From positions 1 to 33,055 of the forward strand of contig JAUVBY010000013.1 in the NCBI GenBank assembly GCA_030590945.1: DNA of 33,055 bases, read 5' to 3'. Below the pieces are notes generated by a model. It saw nothing but the letters and a program-made list of their open reading frames with translations. It was not told where the DNA came from and ran no database searches. A program made the position numbers and the translations under genes. The first letter of the stretch is position 1. Each line of letters starts with the position of its first letter. Shown one piece after another: positions 16,563-25,870 of the stretch. The stretch is from Gammaproteobacteria bacterium. Lineage in GTDB: Bacteria > Pseudomonadota > Gammaproteobacteria > Arenicellales > Poriferihabitantaceae.

Positions 16563-18704
16563 CTAACGCCTGCGGCGGCGGTGTTTGCCTTCAACCCGAG
16601 TATGAGTGGTTCTGGCGGGGGTAAATTGGTTTGCGGATTTACTCCGTCCAGCCTGGTTCTTTTCACGATAGGATTCATCCGGTACCAGCGCATCCGGGCC
16701 GCGACCAATCAGGTCGCTGCGCCCCATCTTATGCAGGGCTTCGCGTAACAATGGCCAGTTTTTGGGGTCATGAAAACGCAAAAAGGCTTTGTGCAGTCGC
16801 CGTTCGTTCAGGCCCCGCACCGAATGTACCTGTTTTGAATTACGGCGAATGCGAGCCAGGGGGTTATAACCAGTGTGGTACATCGCGCTGGCGACGGCCA
16901 TCGGGGTGGGCAAAAACGCCTGGACCTGATCCGGGCGAAATTTATTTTTCTTTAACCACAGTGCCAGGTTAAGCATGTCTTTATCGGTTGTACCCGGGTG
17001 CGCGGCGATAAAGTAGGGAATCAGGTATTGCTCTTTACCGGCCTGCTTTGAATAACGATCGAATAACTGCTTGAAACGGTCATAGCTTCCTATACCCGGT
17101 TTCATCATTTTAGATAGCGGCCCGTCTTCGGTATGTTCGGGCGCAATTTTAAGATAGCCGCCTACGTGATGCGTCACCAGCTCTTTAACATATTCGGGGG
17201 ACTCGATTGCCAGGTCATAGCGCAAACCCGAGGCCACGACCACTTTTTTAACGCCTTTAATATTTCGAATCCGACGATATAGATCAATCAGTGGTTGATG
17301 ATTGGTGCCCAGGTTTTTACAAATTTTTGGATAGACGCAGGACAAGCGACGGCACGATTCCTCTATGGTTTTGTCCTTGCACAACAAACGGTACATATTG
17401 GCGGTTGGCCCGCCGAGATCTGAAATAAAACCCGTAAACTCGGGCACTTCATCGCGAATGGTTTCAACTTCTTTTACGATGGATTCTTCCGAGCGACTTT
17501 GAATAATGCGCCCCTCATGCTCGGTGATGGAGCAAAACGTACAGCCGCCGAAACAACCACGCATGATATTGATCGAAAAACGTATCATTTCCCAGGCCGG
17601 GTTTTTCTGTTTACCGTAAGCCGGATGGGGCCGCCTGATATACGGAAAGGCGTACAAAGGATCGAGCTCCTCAGTACTGAGCGGAATCGGCGGCGGATTA
17701 AGCCACACATCCCGGTTACCGTGGCGTTGCACCAGAACCCGCGCGTTTCCTGGGTTGGTTTCAAGATGAAATACTCGCGAGGTATGCGCATACAACACCT
17801 TTTCCGCCTTCACCTGTTCAAACGAGGGCAGACGAATAAAGGTCTTTTCCCGCGTGGGAATAATTGGAACTTCTACCTTAAGCCCGCCGACACCCGATGT
17901 ATCAACCCCGGATTTATCCGATTTTTGATCGCACGCCGGGCGCATTTGATAAGGATCGGGTTCCGCCTGGATTTTTCCGGGTTTGTCGATATCGGTGGAA
18001 TCGATCACCGCCCAGTCAGCCGGTAATCCGGTTCGCATAAATGCGGTGCCGCGTATATCGATAATACTTTTGATATCCTCTCCGGCCGCAAGGCGATGAG
18101 CCAACTCCACCACCGCGCGCTCGGCGTTACCATATAACAACATATCCGCTTTGGAATCTGGCAATATCGAACGACGCACCTTATCCGACCAGTAATCATA
18201 GTGCGCAATTCGCCTAAGGCTGGCTTCGATGCCGCCAATCACAACCGGCACACCTTTAAATGCCTCACGGGTGCGCTGGGCATAGACCAACACGGACCGG
18301 TCGGGGCGCTTACCGCCTTCTCCTCCAGGCGTATAGGCATCATCCGAGCGAACTTTGCGATCAGAGGTATAGCGGTTCACCATGGAATCCATATTGCCGG
18401 CGGTAATGCCGAAAAACAGATTTGGCTTACCCAAAACCTTAAAAGAATCGGCAGAATCCCAATCCGGTTGCGCGATAATTCCAACGCGAAACCCCTGCGT
18501 TTCGAGCAACCGCCCGATGATCGCCATGCCAAAGCTGGGGTGATCCACATAGGCATCACCCGTGACGATAATGATGTCGCAGCTGTCCCAGCCCAATGCA
18601 TCCATTTCCAGACGTGACATAGGCAATACAGGAGCCGTACCCAGCTTTTTCGCCCAGAACGGGCGATACGAAAACAGAGGTTTAATAGTCTGTGTAGAGC
18701 CCAT
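16563..18704 (-). CDS. ygiQ: YgiQ-family radical SAM protein
   Basis: Protein of 713 residues, full length for the UPF0313/YgiQ family. An N-terminal domain (residues ~1-330, with [17 protein letters not shown] and [18 protein letters not shown]) precedes the radical SAM core with the 4Fe-4S motif C384-x3-C388-x2-C391 in [17 protein letters not shown]. The C-terminal domain ends in a basic tail (KHRRRRR). The family's reaction is not established. It overlaps queE by one base (TAATG), so the two are translationally coupled. Family assignment is certain, function open. Confidence 0.95.
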   Translation of the reverse strand: MGSTQTIKPLFSYRPFWAKKLGTAPVLPMSRLEMDALGWDSCDIIIVTGDAYVDHPSFGMAIIGRLLETQGFRVGIIAQPDWDSADSFKVLGKPNLFFGITAGNMDSMVNRYTSDRKVRSDDAYTPGGEGGKRPDRSVLVYAQRTREAFKGVPVVIGGIEASLRRIAHYDYWSDKVRRSILPDSKADMLLYGNAERAVVELAHRLAAGEDIKSIIDIRGTAFMRTGLPADWAVIDSTDIDKPGKIQAEPDPYQMRPACDQKSDKSGVDTSGVGGLKVEVPIIPTREKTFIRLPSFEQVKAEKVLYAHTSRVFHLETNPGNARVLVQRHGNRDVWLNPPPIPLSTEELDPLYAFPYIRRPHPAYGKQKNPAWEMIRFSINIMRGCFGGCTFCSITEHEGRIIQSRSEESIVKEVETIRDEVPEFTGFISDLGGPTANMYRLLCKDKTIEESCRRLSCVYPKICKNLGTNHQPLIDLYRRIRNIKGVKKVVVASGLRYDLAIESPEYVKELVTHHVGGYLKIAPEHTEDGPLSKMMKPGIGSYDRFKQLFDRYSKQAGKEQYLIPYFIAAHPGTTDKDMLNLALWLKKNKFRPDQVQAFLPTPMAVASAMYHTGYNPLARIRRNSKQVHSVRGLNERRLHKAFLRFHDPKNWPLLREALHKMGRSDLIGRGPDALVPDESYREKNQAGRSKSANQFTPARTTHTRVEGKHRRRRR

Positions 18705-19372
18705 TAGCGAATCCCTAAAAGTTTATGGGTTTGCAGGCTGAGATACCATTGGGGGTGGCTCAGACAATAGTCTGTGCATGATTTCAGGATGGTGGATGCG
18801 CTTCGCCCATTATCATTGCCTGGCCCCCTGCTTTCACCTATATCTAAAGGCTGGAGGTAGAAATGATCGAAGTTTAGATCGGTAAAGTCTTGCGGGTTTA
18901 CGTCTGATTGGGGAAAGACCAGTTTCAGCTCGTTGCCGGACTTCAACGCCAATTTTGTTTGCCCTTTGGGGCTGACGCATAACCAGTCGATACCAGCGGG
19001 GACCGGAAGGGTCCCATTAGTTTCGACCGCAACCTCAAAGCCTTTATGATGCACCGCATCGATTAGCGCTTCATCCAGTTGTAGTAGAGGCTCGCCACCG
19101 GTAAACACGACATAGGGCAACCCCCTCTGTTGATCAGGCCAGTACGAAACGAGGTCGTTCACCAGTTCCTGCGCGTTACTGAACCGGCCACCGCCCACGC
19201 CATCGGTACCTACAAATTCTGTATCACAAAAATTGCATTCGGCGGTGCTGCGGTGCTTTTCTTCTCCCGACCATAAATTGCAACCGGCAAAACGGCAAAA
19301 TATTGCCGGCCGTCCTGCACGCGCGCCTTCGCCCTGCAGGCTATAGAATATTTCTTTAACGGTGTAACTCAT
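18704..19372 (-). CDS. queE: 7-carboxy-7-deazaguanine synthase
   Basis: Radical SAM enzyme converting 6-carboxy-tetrahydropterin to 7-carboxy-7-deazaguanine in queuosine synthesis. Length is 222 residues. After the opening [22 protein letters not shown] segment the cluster-binding cysteines are C31, C46 and C49, spaced CX14CX2C rather than the standard CX3CX2C, a known variant among QueE enzymes. [10 protein letters not shown] (SAM-binding GGE) and [10 protein letters not shown] follow. No other que genes are near. It leads the queE-ygiQ pair, with a 125-nt divergent region shared with ppk2. Confidence 0.95.
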   Translation of the reverse strand: MSYTVKEIFYSLQGEGARAGRPAIFCRFAGCNLWSGEEKHRSTAECNFCDTEFVGTDGVGGGRFSNAQELVNDLVSYWPDQQRGLPYVVFTGGEPLLQLDEALIDAVHHKGFEVAVETNGTLPVPAGIDWLCVSPKGQTKLALKSGNELKLVFPQSDVNPQDFTDLNFDHFYLQPLDIGESRGPGNDNGRSASTILKSCTDYCLSHPQWYLSLQTHKLLGIR

Positions 19373-19497
19373 TGGATCGGGCTTTTTCGCGGCTTCTATA
19401 TAGAGATTTAAAGGGGCGCAATTTTATCACGTTTGCACCCGTGCATGACTTGTGTAAAGATACGCACCGAAATCCACCAAATACTAAGAGTAAAATC

Positions 19498-20337
19498 ATG
19501 GCAAACGAGCAGTTCAAAAAACATAAAAAAATCGGCAAAAGGGAATACGAACGTGAGTTATTGCGCCTGCAGGTTGAAATGATCAAATTACAGGAGTGGA
19601 TCAAACACACCAAAGATCGTGTTGTGGTTATATTTGAAGGCCGCGATGCGGCCGGAAAGGGTGGCGTCATCAAGCGCATTACCCAGCACTTAAGCCCTCG
19701 GGATGTACGCGTCGTAGCCTTGCCCGCCCCTACTGAAAGAGAACAATCTCAGTGGTATTTTCAGCGTTACGTGGCACATCTGCCCGCTGCTGGTGAAATG
19801 GTTATCCTTGATCGTAGCTGGTATAACCGCGCGGGGGTTGAACGCGTGATGGGGTTTTGTAGCGACGATGAGTACGATGATTTTATGCGTGCCTGCCCAG
19901 ATTTTGAACGCATGCTTATCCGCAGCGGCATCACGCTGATCAAATACTGGTTTTCCGTCGATGACGAAGAACAGGAAAAACGTTTCCAGGCACGCATGGA
20001 TACGCCGACCAAACGCTGGAAACTCAGCCCTATGGATCTGGAGTCGCGTGACCGTTGGCAGGCCTATTCCAAAGCCAAAGATGCGATGTTTGCCTACACC
20101 GACACCAAACAAAGTCCCTGGTACGTGGTGAATGCAGACGTCAAAAAACATGCGCGCCTGAATACGATGGAACATCTATTGTCCATGTTTGACTACCAGG
20201 ACCTTACACCAAAGAAATTTGATCTCCCAAAACGTACCGGCATCTCGGGGGAATATGTTCGTTCGCCAATGGATGAACAAACGTTTGTTGCGCAGATTTA
20301 TCCTAAGGAAAAAGAAGGAAAGGAGGCTAAAAAATAA
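19498..20337 (+). CDS. ppk2: Polyphosphate kinase 2
   Basis: Transfers phosphate between inorganic polyphosphate and nucleotides. I chose the ATG at 19498 (279 residues). It follows a weak AAGAG ribosome site and gives the usual single-domain PPK2 start MANEQFKKHKKIGKREYERE; the frame is open back to 19372 but that part overlaps the queE start and has no family resemblance. Walker A-like GRDAAGKGG is at 48-56, Walker B-like DRSWYNRAGVE at 105-115, and the lid segment PTKRWKLSPMDLESR follows. A single PPK2 domain of this size fits class I enzymes, which mostly make NTP from NDP. Convergent with the ABC importer operon. Confidence 0.95.
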   Translation: MANEQFKKHKKIGKREYERELLRLQVEMIKLQEWIKHTKDRVVVIFEGRDAAGKGGVIKRITQHLSPRDVRVVALPAPTEREQSQWYFQRYVAHLPAAGEMVILDRSWYNRAGVERVMGFCSDDEYDDFMRACPDFERMLIRSGITLIKYWFSVDDEEQEKRFQARMDTPTKRWKLSPMDLESRDRWQAYSKAKDAMFAYTDTKQSPWYVVNADVKKHARLNTMEHLLSMFDYQDLTPKKFDLPKRTGISGEYVRSPMDEQTFVAQIYPKEKEGKEAKK

Positions 20338-20426
20338 CGGTAGTCGTATTGAATACGCCCACTTTAGTACAAGAGGTCGGGAAGGGATATCTCGGCTCCA
20401 GATTCCAGAGTACCGGTTAGATTTTG

Positions 20427-20464
20427 AATCCCCCTCTATCCCCCCTTTTTCTAAGGGGGAGGTT
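20427..20464. repeat. Half element of the GC-rich repeat family / convergent terminator
   Basis: The arm aatccccctctatcccccc and the hairpin ccccctt-x5-aaggggg (20441-20459) resemble the right arm of the elements at 970-1270 and 32691-32859, without a left partner. It lies between convergent ppk2 and the importer operon, where it may stop transcription from both sides. Confidence 0.5.
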
Positions 20465-20470
20465 AAGGCT

Positions 20471-21226
20471 TTAAATCGCTAAATACTCGTGACGTAACTC
20501 TTCGTTGTCCAGAACTTCCTGCGCACTACCGTCATACACCACTACTCCGGTATCGAGAATCACCGCACGATCAGCGAGCTTAAGGGCTGCCACGGCGTTT
20601 TGTTCCACAATGATAGAGGTGAACCCGAGCTGTTTCAGTTCCAGCAGGATGGTTTCGATTTCACGCACGATAGTCGGTGCCAGGCCTTCATAAGGCTCAT
20701 CAAGCAATAGTATTTTAATGTCACGTGCCAGCGCCCTGGCCACCGCGAGCATTTGTTGCTCGCCGCCTGATAAGGTCGTGCCCATTTGCATGCGGCGCTC
20801 AGCTAATCGCGGAAAATGCCCGTATATTTGCTCCAGCGGCCAGCCTATGGGTTCTTCTATCTGGGCCAAAATAATATTTTCTTCAACCGTCAGGCCTGGA
20901 ATAATAGCCCGGTCTTCCGGCACCAGCTGTATACCGGCACGCGCAGCCTGAAAATCTTGCATTTCATGCACAGCCTGCCCTTGCAGGTAAATCTCGCCGC
21001 CCCGAATTTCGGGCGCTGCAGCCCGGGCAATGGCGCGCATAGTTGAAGTCTTCCCGGCACCATTTCGGCCCAGCAACGCCAGAATTTCTTTTTCGTTAAT
21101 ATCAAAGGAAACGCCCTGCACGATGTAAGACTCCGCGTAATAAGCGTGAATATCCCGTACCGAGAAATAGGGCATTTCCCCCGCTTCGGTTTTTGGTTCA
21201 AGACTTAATGGTTTATCTTCACTCAT
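20471..21226 (-). CDS. ABC importer ATP-binding protein, LivF-like
   Basis: Cytosolic ATPase of a branched-chain amino acid/amide-type importer, 251 residues. Walker A GRNGAGKT is at 53-60, the ABC signature LSGGEQQ at 152-158, and Walker B LLLDEP at 173-178 followed by YEGLAPTIV, the LivF/UrtE-type continuation. It has an N-terminal extension of about 20 residues (MSEDKPLSLEPKTEAGEMPY). Its start overlaps the stop of the LivG-like gene by 8 nt (ATGAGTGA), giving translational coupling. Last gene of the five-gene operon. Confidence 0.95.
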   Translation of the reverse strand: MSEDKPLSLEPKTEAGEMPYFSVRDIHAYYAESYIVQGVSFDINEKEILALLGRNGAGKTSTMRAIARAAAPEIRGGEIYLQGQAVHEMQDFQAARAGIQLVPEDRAIIPGLTVEENIILAQIEEPIGWPLEQIYGHFPRLAERRMQMGTTLSGGEQQMLAVARALARDIKILLLDEPYEGLAPTIVREIETILLELKQLGFTSIIVEQNAVAALKLADRAVILDTGVVVYDGSAQEVLDNEELRHEYLAI

Positions 21227-21986
21227 CGTCGGCGGCCTCGCCCAGGTAGGCTTCTCTAACTTTAGGATCGTTTTTCACTTCTTCGGGTGTCCCTTCTGCA
21301 ATGATTTTGCCTTGTGCTAAAACGGAGATGTAATCCGCTAATGAAAATACCACGTGCATATCGTGTTCGATAATGACTTTGGTCATCCCGCCGGCTTTGA
21401 TTTTCTGTAAAAGCTCAATTGTTTGATTGGTATCGTGACGCGCCATCCCCGCCGTCGGCTCATCAAGCAGCAGTAGGCGTGGATGCTGAATTAGACACAT
21501 CGCTAACTCAAGACGCCGTTTATCACCGCGTGAAAGCGCTGACGCAAGATTGTTCATCTGGCTGGCCAGACCCATGTCTTCAAGATAATGTTCCGCCTCT
21601 TCAAGCATTGCTTTATCACGCCGCAGGCTTGCAAAGGGTGCAAATTTGTAGGCGCCATCGCGGCGTGATAACACAGGCAGAATGACATTTTCAATCAGCG
21701 GCAAATCCGGAAATATTTCCGGCGTTTGAAAAACCCGCGCGATTCCGAGCTGGTTTATCTCATAGGGCTGTTTACCGGTAACCAGCTCACCATCAAAGGT
21801 AACCGTACCTCGATCCGGCTTAATTAAACCGACACAAACATTCAAAAGCGTAGATTTACCGGCACCGTTCGGCCCGATGATGGCATGCGTTCTGCCTTCT
21901 TTAACCGACAGATCGACATCGGATAGCGCCAGCAAACCACCAAAACGCTTTTCAACATCATCAACGTGGAAAATGGTATTTTCCAT
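21219..21986 (-). CDS. ABC importer ATP-binding protein, LivG-like
   Basis: Second ATPase of the importer, 255 residues. Walker A GPNGAGKST is at 38-46, the signature is LSRGDKRRLE at 151-160 (LSxGxxRxLE, typical of LivG/UrtD proteins rather than the classic LSGGQ), and Walker B LLLDEP at 172-177 continues TAGMARHD. It overlaps the permease stop upstream by one base (TAATG). Confidence 0.95.
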   Translation of the reverse strand: MENTIFHVDDVEKRFGGLLALSDVDLSVKEGRTHAIIGPNGAGKSTLLNVCVGLIKPDRGTVTFDGELVTGKQPYEINQLGIARVFQTPEIFPDLPLIENVILPVLSRRDGAYKFAPFASLRRDKAMLEEAEHYLEDMGLASQMNNLASALSRGDKRRLELAMCLIQHPRLLLLDEPTAGMARHDTNQTIELLQKIKAGGMTKVIIEHDMHVVFSLADYISVLAQGKIIAEGTPEEVKNDPKVREAYLGEAADDE

Positions 21987-23152
21987 TATTCGCCCTCCTT
22001 GGTGCCGCTCGCATTACTGACGGTGCTTGCAACTGGTTGCGGGGTTTTCTTTTTAGGCCTAAAGGTCGAAGCAAGTTTACTAAACCCTGACACCAGGCCA
22101 CCCGGCAGGAAGATAACGATTAACATGAACACCAGACCCAGGGTCAAATGCCAGCCACTGCCTACAAATGGGGAAATGACATAGGCTACGATGGACTGCA
22201 TACCTTCAGGCAGCCATGACAACATCTCAAATAGATTTTGGTCTCCAATGGAAGAAAATATATTCTCGAAATACTTAATCACTCCAGCGCCGATGACCGG
22301 GCCGATCAAGGTACCCAGGCCACCCAGAATTGTCATCAGAACGACTTCGCCCGACGCGGTCCATTGCATACGCTCTGCACCGGCCAGCGGATCTGTAACG
22401 GCCAGCAACGCACCCGCAAGTCCTGCATACATACCAGAAATTACGAAAGCCGCCAGCAAGTAAGGCCGAGGGTTAAAACCCGTGTATTTCATCCGGTGTT
22501 GATTGGATTTAATACCGCTCAGCGTAAGGCCAAATGGCGAGCGAAAAATCTTCAGCGAAATCCAGAAACAGATGATAAGAACCACCGCACAAAAATAAAA
22601 TCCCGAATAACCGCTCATCTTGATACCGAACAGATTGGTGGAAGGTATTCCTTCGGAAACGGCCTTAGTGAACATATTGTCAATATAACGCGGGTCAGCC
22701 AACCTGAGTTGCAAACCGGTTTCACCATTGGTGATCGGCGTCAGCACCGAGTACGCCAGGTTGTATGACATTTGCGCAAAGGCCAGCGTTAGAATCGAGA
22801 AATAGATTCCCGAACGACGCAAGGAAATGTAACCGAGAATAACCGAAAACAAACCAGACCACATCACTGCAAACAAAATAGCCGGCAGTATATTCATGGT
22901 CAGCAACTTAAATGACCAGACCGCCGCATAGGAACCGATACCCAGGAATACAGCGTGGCCAAAGGAGAGGTATCCGGTCAATCCAAATAGAATATTAAAG
23001 CCGATGGCAAAAATACCGTAGATAGCAAATTTTTGCAGCAAATCCGGGTAATTAGCACCGATTGGGGTTAACCAGATGGGTGCCGTCAATACCGCTGCAA
23101 TAAACACGAGCATGATGATCAAATCTTTGGTAGCGCTAGTTTGTTTCATCAT
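21986..23152 (-). CDS. ABC importer permease, LivM-like
   Basis: Inner-membrane permease of 388 residues with eight to ten hydrophobic segments. LivM-family signatures include [28 protein letters not shown] (residues ~50-78), [14 protein letters not shown] and [13 protein letters not shown] near residue 285. A basic cytosolic tail follows the last helix ([12 protein letters not shown]). An extra loop of about 30 residues after the fifth helix region ([18 protein letters not shown]) is commonly seen in this subfamily. It overlaps the LivH-like stop by one base (TGATG). Confidence 0.95.
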   Translation of the reverse strand: MMKQTSATKDLIIMLVFIAAVLTAPIWLTPIGANYPDLLQKFAIYGIFAIGFNILFGLTGYLSFGHAVFLGIGSYAAVWSFKLLTMNILPAILFAVMWSGLFSVILGYISLRRSGIYFSILTLAFAQMSYNLAYSVLTPITNGETGLQLRLADPRYIDNMFTKAVSEGIPSTNLFGIKMSGYSGFYFCAVVLIICFWISLKIFRSPFGLTLSGIKSNQHRMKYTGFNPRPYLLAAFVISGMYAGLAGALLAVTDPLAGAERMQWTASGEVVLMTILGGLGTLIGPVIGAGVIKYFENIFSSIGDQNLFEMLSWLPEGMQSIVAYVISPFVGSGWHLTLGLVFMLIVIFLPGGLVSGFSKLASTFRPKKKTPQPVASTVSNASGTKEGE

Positions 23153-24168
23153 CAGTCCTCCATCACGCCTTCGCGACCGAACAAACCACGCGGTCTGACC
23201 AGGATAATAATGACCGCTACCAGATAAATTATGATCTGGTCGATCCCGGGAATCAGACTTTTAATTTCATTCATGGCCGCAAAAGATTGTAAAAGTCCCA
23301 GTAAAAACCCCGCTGCGACAGCACCGCCCAGCGAACCCATGCCGCCTACCACCACGACCACGAAGGACAACACCAGAAAATCCATGCCCATATGATAATC
23401 AGGCGGTAACATGGGGGTATACATCGCACCCGCCACACCGGCTACTACAGCACCCAGGCCAAAGACGATCGTAAATTTACGTTGAATATCGATACCAAGC
23501 AAGCCTACCATTTCCCGGTTGCGCATGCCGGCTCGTACCACCATTCCAAATGTTGTGAGCTGCAAAAAAGCGAATACCGCGGCGATAACCGTCAAAGAAA
23601 ACACAAAATAGATCAGACGCCACCAGGGGTAAACGATGGTATCGCTCATGCCCAGCCAGGTGCCGATGTTGGCACTGCCGGACACAATATCCGGTGCAGG
23701 CACCGGTATCGGATTGGCGCCGAAATTGGCCTTGATGATTTCCTGAACTACGATTGCCAGACCGAAGGTAACCAGAATCTGTTCGGCGTGCGTGCGTTTG
23801 TAAAAGTGGCGAATTAGCCCGCGCTCCATTGCTAGCCCGATCAATAGCATAACCGGAATGGCGACGACGATTGATATCGGAACGGCATAATCAATAATTA
23901 TCGATCCCGTCTCCCCCCACCATATTTCCAGATAAGGAATTTCCTTGTACGCTTCAAAAAAGGTAATGCTCTCATCGCGCACTTTTTGCGAAATGGTTAG
24001 AATGGACTGAACGCTTACCGCACAAAAGGCGCCCAACATAAACAATGCACCATGTGCAAAGTTGACCACACCCAGCGTACCAAAAACCAGTGTCAGACCG
24101 AGAGCAATGAGTGCGTAAGCGCCCCCCTTATCCAGACCGTTTAAAACTTGTAGAAAAATTGCGTCCAC
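23152..24168 (-). CDS. ABC importer permease, LivH-like
   Basis: Inner-membrane permease of 338 residues. The LivH motif [27 protein letters not shown] is at about 15-40, and [13 protein letters not shown] lies near 275. The start is a GTG at 24168; the ATG two bases upstream is out of frame. Between helices near the N-terminus is an insertion ([20 protein letters not shown]) longer than in textbook LivH. It is separated from the binding-protein gene by 128 nt containing two strong hairpins. Confidence 0.94.
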   Translation of the reverse strand: MDAIFLQVLNGLDKGGAYALIALGLTLVFGTLGVVNFAHGALFMLGAFCAVSVQSILTISQKVRDESITFFEAYKEIPYLEIWWGETGSIIIDYAVPISIVVAIPVMLLIGLAMERGLIRHFYKRTHAEQILVTFGLAIVVQEIIKANFGANPIPVPAPDIVSGSANIGTWLGMSDTIVYPWWRLIYFVFSLTVIAAVFAFLQLTTFGMVVRAGMRNREMVGLLGIDIQRKFTIVFGLGAVVAGVAGAMYTPMLPPDYHMGMDFLVLSFVVVVVGGMGSLGGAVAAGFLLGLLQSFAAMNEIKSLIPGIDQIIIYLVAVIIILVRPRGLFGREGVMED

Positions 24169-24199
24169 ATCAAGACCCGTTGTTTGGAATTAAAGCCAC

Positions 24200-24237
24200 A
24201 TCCGTGAGGCCATTAACAATTTAATGGCCTCACGGAT
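24200..24237 (-). promoter_or_regulatory. Perfect 17-bp hairpin between binding-protein and permease genes
   Basis: The stem atccgtgaggccattaa pairs perfectly with ttaatggcctcacggat around a 4-nt loop. It has no T-run on the minus strand, so it is more likely an mRNA-stabilising or partially terminating structure that keeps binding-protein expression above that of the permeases than a full terminator. Confidence 0.6.
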
Positions 24238-24250
24238 ACAGCTTAAAGTT

Positions 24251-24273
24251 CCGGGTATCGTAACGATACCCGG
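24251..24273 (-). promoter_or_regulatory. Second hairpin behind the binding-protein gene
   Basis: ccgggtatc-gtaac-gatacccgg forms a 9-bp stem. The flanking agcttaaagtt and aactgtaagct extend it with a small bulge. It lies 24 nt after the binding-protein stop and directly before the 17-bp hairpin in the direction of transcription. Confidence 0.55.
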
Positions 24274-24296
24274 AGAACTGTAAGCTACAAGGTTGA

Positions 24297-25658
24297 TTAA
24301 ACCCCGTTGTTAGCAGGACCTAAGTCACCACCGGCAAACATCTCGTGATCAGGCTTGTACTCAACCTGCGCGCGAGGTGTCACTTCGACTACTTCCAGTA
24401 CGTCGAATTGTGAAGAAGGATTCTCTTTACCTTTCACAACCAGTACGTCTTTGAAGCACTGGTGATCTTCTGCACGATACTCAGTCGGGCCGTTACCCAT
24501 GCCGTCGAACTTGTAACCTTCCAGTTGCTTGATCACTTCAGAAGGCATGAAAGTACCGGCACGTTCGCATGCATCAGCATACAACAGCGCTTGTACGTAG
24601 CAAGTGTGAGCCGCCTGTGAAGGTGGAAAACCGTACTCTGCGCCAAACGACTTAACGAAGGCTTGTGAACCTGCATCAGGCAACGACCAGTGCCAGTTAG
24701 TGGAACCGAAGATTCCCTTAACATTATCACCGGCACCCTGCGCCATCAGACGTGAATACAGCGGTACAACAATGGTGAAGTCTTTACCGTTGACCTGCTT
24801 ATCACGCAAACCAAACTGAACCGCCTGAGTCAGGGAGTTGATCATGTCCTTACCATAGTGGTTCAGGATCAGTGTATCCGCACCTGAATTCAATACCGGG
24901 GTAATAAACTGGCTGAAATCGCCCGCGCCCACCGGAGTTTTAACCGTGGCAGCCGTTTTCCAGCCAATATTTTCAGTCGAAGCGATCATTGACGCTTCCT
25001 GGGTCCATCCCCAGGTGTAATCTGCAGTCAGATGATAAGCATTACGCTCGTTACCGTAGTTCTTCTCCAGTACCGGTCCCAAGGCAGCGCCAGACATATA
25101 GGCATTGAAGAAGTGGCGGAAACCGTTACGACGTTTATCTTTGCCCGTGGTATCGTTTGAGTGCGTCAAACCGGCCATAAAGATAACGCCTGCTTCCTGA
25201 CACAATGACTGAACTGCAATCGCCACGCCCGAAGAAGAGCCGCCCGTAACCATGGTTACGCCGTCTTTTTCGATCATGCGCTTGGCTGAAGCACGTGCCG
25301 CATCCGATTTAGTCTGTGTATCACCCGTTACATAGGTGACTTTCTTGCCTAATACACCACTACCGCTTAAAGAAATAGGCTTCATGGTATTCATCATACC
25401 GCCGTCGCCTTCACCATTGATGTGCTTGACCGCGAGTTGATAAGCGCGCAATTCATCGCCACCTTCATCCGCATATGCACCCGTTTGTGGCACATTAAAG
25501 CCGAACGTGACGTTAGCTGCACTGCCCGGATCATTTAGAAATTCGGCTGCAAATGCGTTCCTGGTGAAAAACATCGGTGCACTTATTGCCGCACCCGTGA
25601 CCGCACCGGCCTTTAGTACGCCACGACGTGACCATTTACTAGTAATAATTTTTGACAT
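24297..25658 (-). CDS. ABC importer substrate-binding protein (LivK-like, TAT-exported)
   Basis: Periplasmic type I binding protein of the HAAT importer, 453 residues. I chose the ATG at 25658: it has a good AGGAGT ribosome site and begins a twin-arginine signal, SRRGVLKAG at residues 10-18, then a hydrophobic stretch and AFA-AEF near 37. An upstream in-frame start at 25757 would bury that signal. The mature part begins NVTFGFNVPQTGAYADEGGDELRAYQLAVKHIN and contains VTGGSSSGVAIAVQSLCQEAGVIFMAGLTHSNDT, the usual ligand-site region. It does not read like UrtA, so urea is not supported; the ligand is unknown. First gene of the operon, divergent from the symporter-kinase. Confidence 0.94.
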   Translation of the reverse strand: MSKIITSKWSRRGVLKAGAVTGAAISAPMFFTRNAFAAEFLNDPGSAANVTFGFNVPQTGAYADEGGDELRAYQLAVKHINGEGDGGMMNTMKPISLSGSGVLGKKVTYVTGDTQTKSDAARASAKRMIEKDGVTMVTGGSSSGVAIAVQSLCQEAGVIFMAGLTHSNDTTGKDKRRNGFRHFFNAYMSGAALGPVLEKNYGNERNAYHLTADYTWGWTQEASMIASTENIGWKTAATVKTPVGAGDFSQFITPVLNSGADTLILNHYGKDMINSLTQAVQFGLRDKQVNGKDFTIVVPLYSRLMAQGAGDNVKGIFGSTNWHWSLPDAGSQAFVKSFGAEYGFPPSQAAHTCYVQALLYADACERAGTFMPSEVIKQLEGYKFDGMGNGPTEYRAEDHQCFKDVLVVKGKENPSSQFDVLEVVEVTPRAQVEYKPDHEMFAGGDLGPANNGV

Positions 25659-25663
25659 ATCTA

Positions 25664-25671
25664 CTCCTATC
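25664..25671 (-). promoter_or_regulatory. Shine-Dalgarno site of the binding-protein gene
   Basis: The minus strand reads aggagtag just upstream of the ATG at 25658. This supports that start over the upstream in-frame one at 25757. Confidence 0.7.
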
Positions 25672-25834
25672 CTGTTGGTTATTAACGATTTCATGATAAA
25701 CATCATATTTGGGCTCGAAACGCCCTTTGCGTGAAAACAAAGCGCCTCCACACACATCGCGATTACATAAAATTCCGCAATTGAAGCTTACTCTAGGCAA
25801 ATTCATCAGCAGCCGCAATTAGACCTGCCTCCTA

Positions 25835-25862
25835 TTGACAAAGGCCGGGCGTTGTGTCTAAT
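25835..25862 (+). promoter_or_regulatory. Sigma70-type promoter of the symporter-kinase gene
   Basis: A consensus -35 TTGACA (25835-25840), a 16-nt spacer and the -10 TCTAAT (25857-25862, five of six matches) lie directly before the ATG at 25871. Transcription would start at about 25869, leaving almost no leader, and no ribosome-binding site precedes the ATG. Confidence 0.55.
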
Positions 25863-25870
25863 TCACCCCC

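Noticed and set aside
20471-25658. Importer as a urea transporter (UrtABCDE)
   Set aside because: The binding protein lacks the expected UrtA-like sequence, and no urease or urea amidolyase genes are near; only the general HAAT layout matches.
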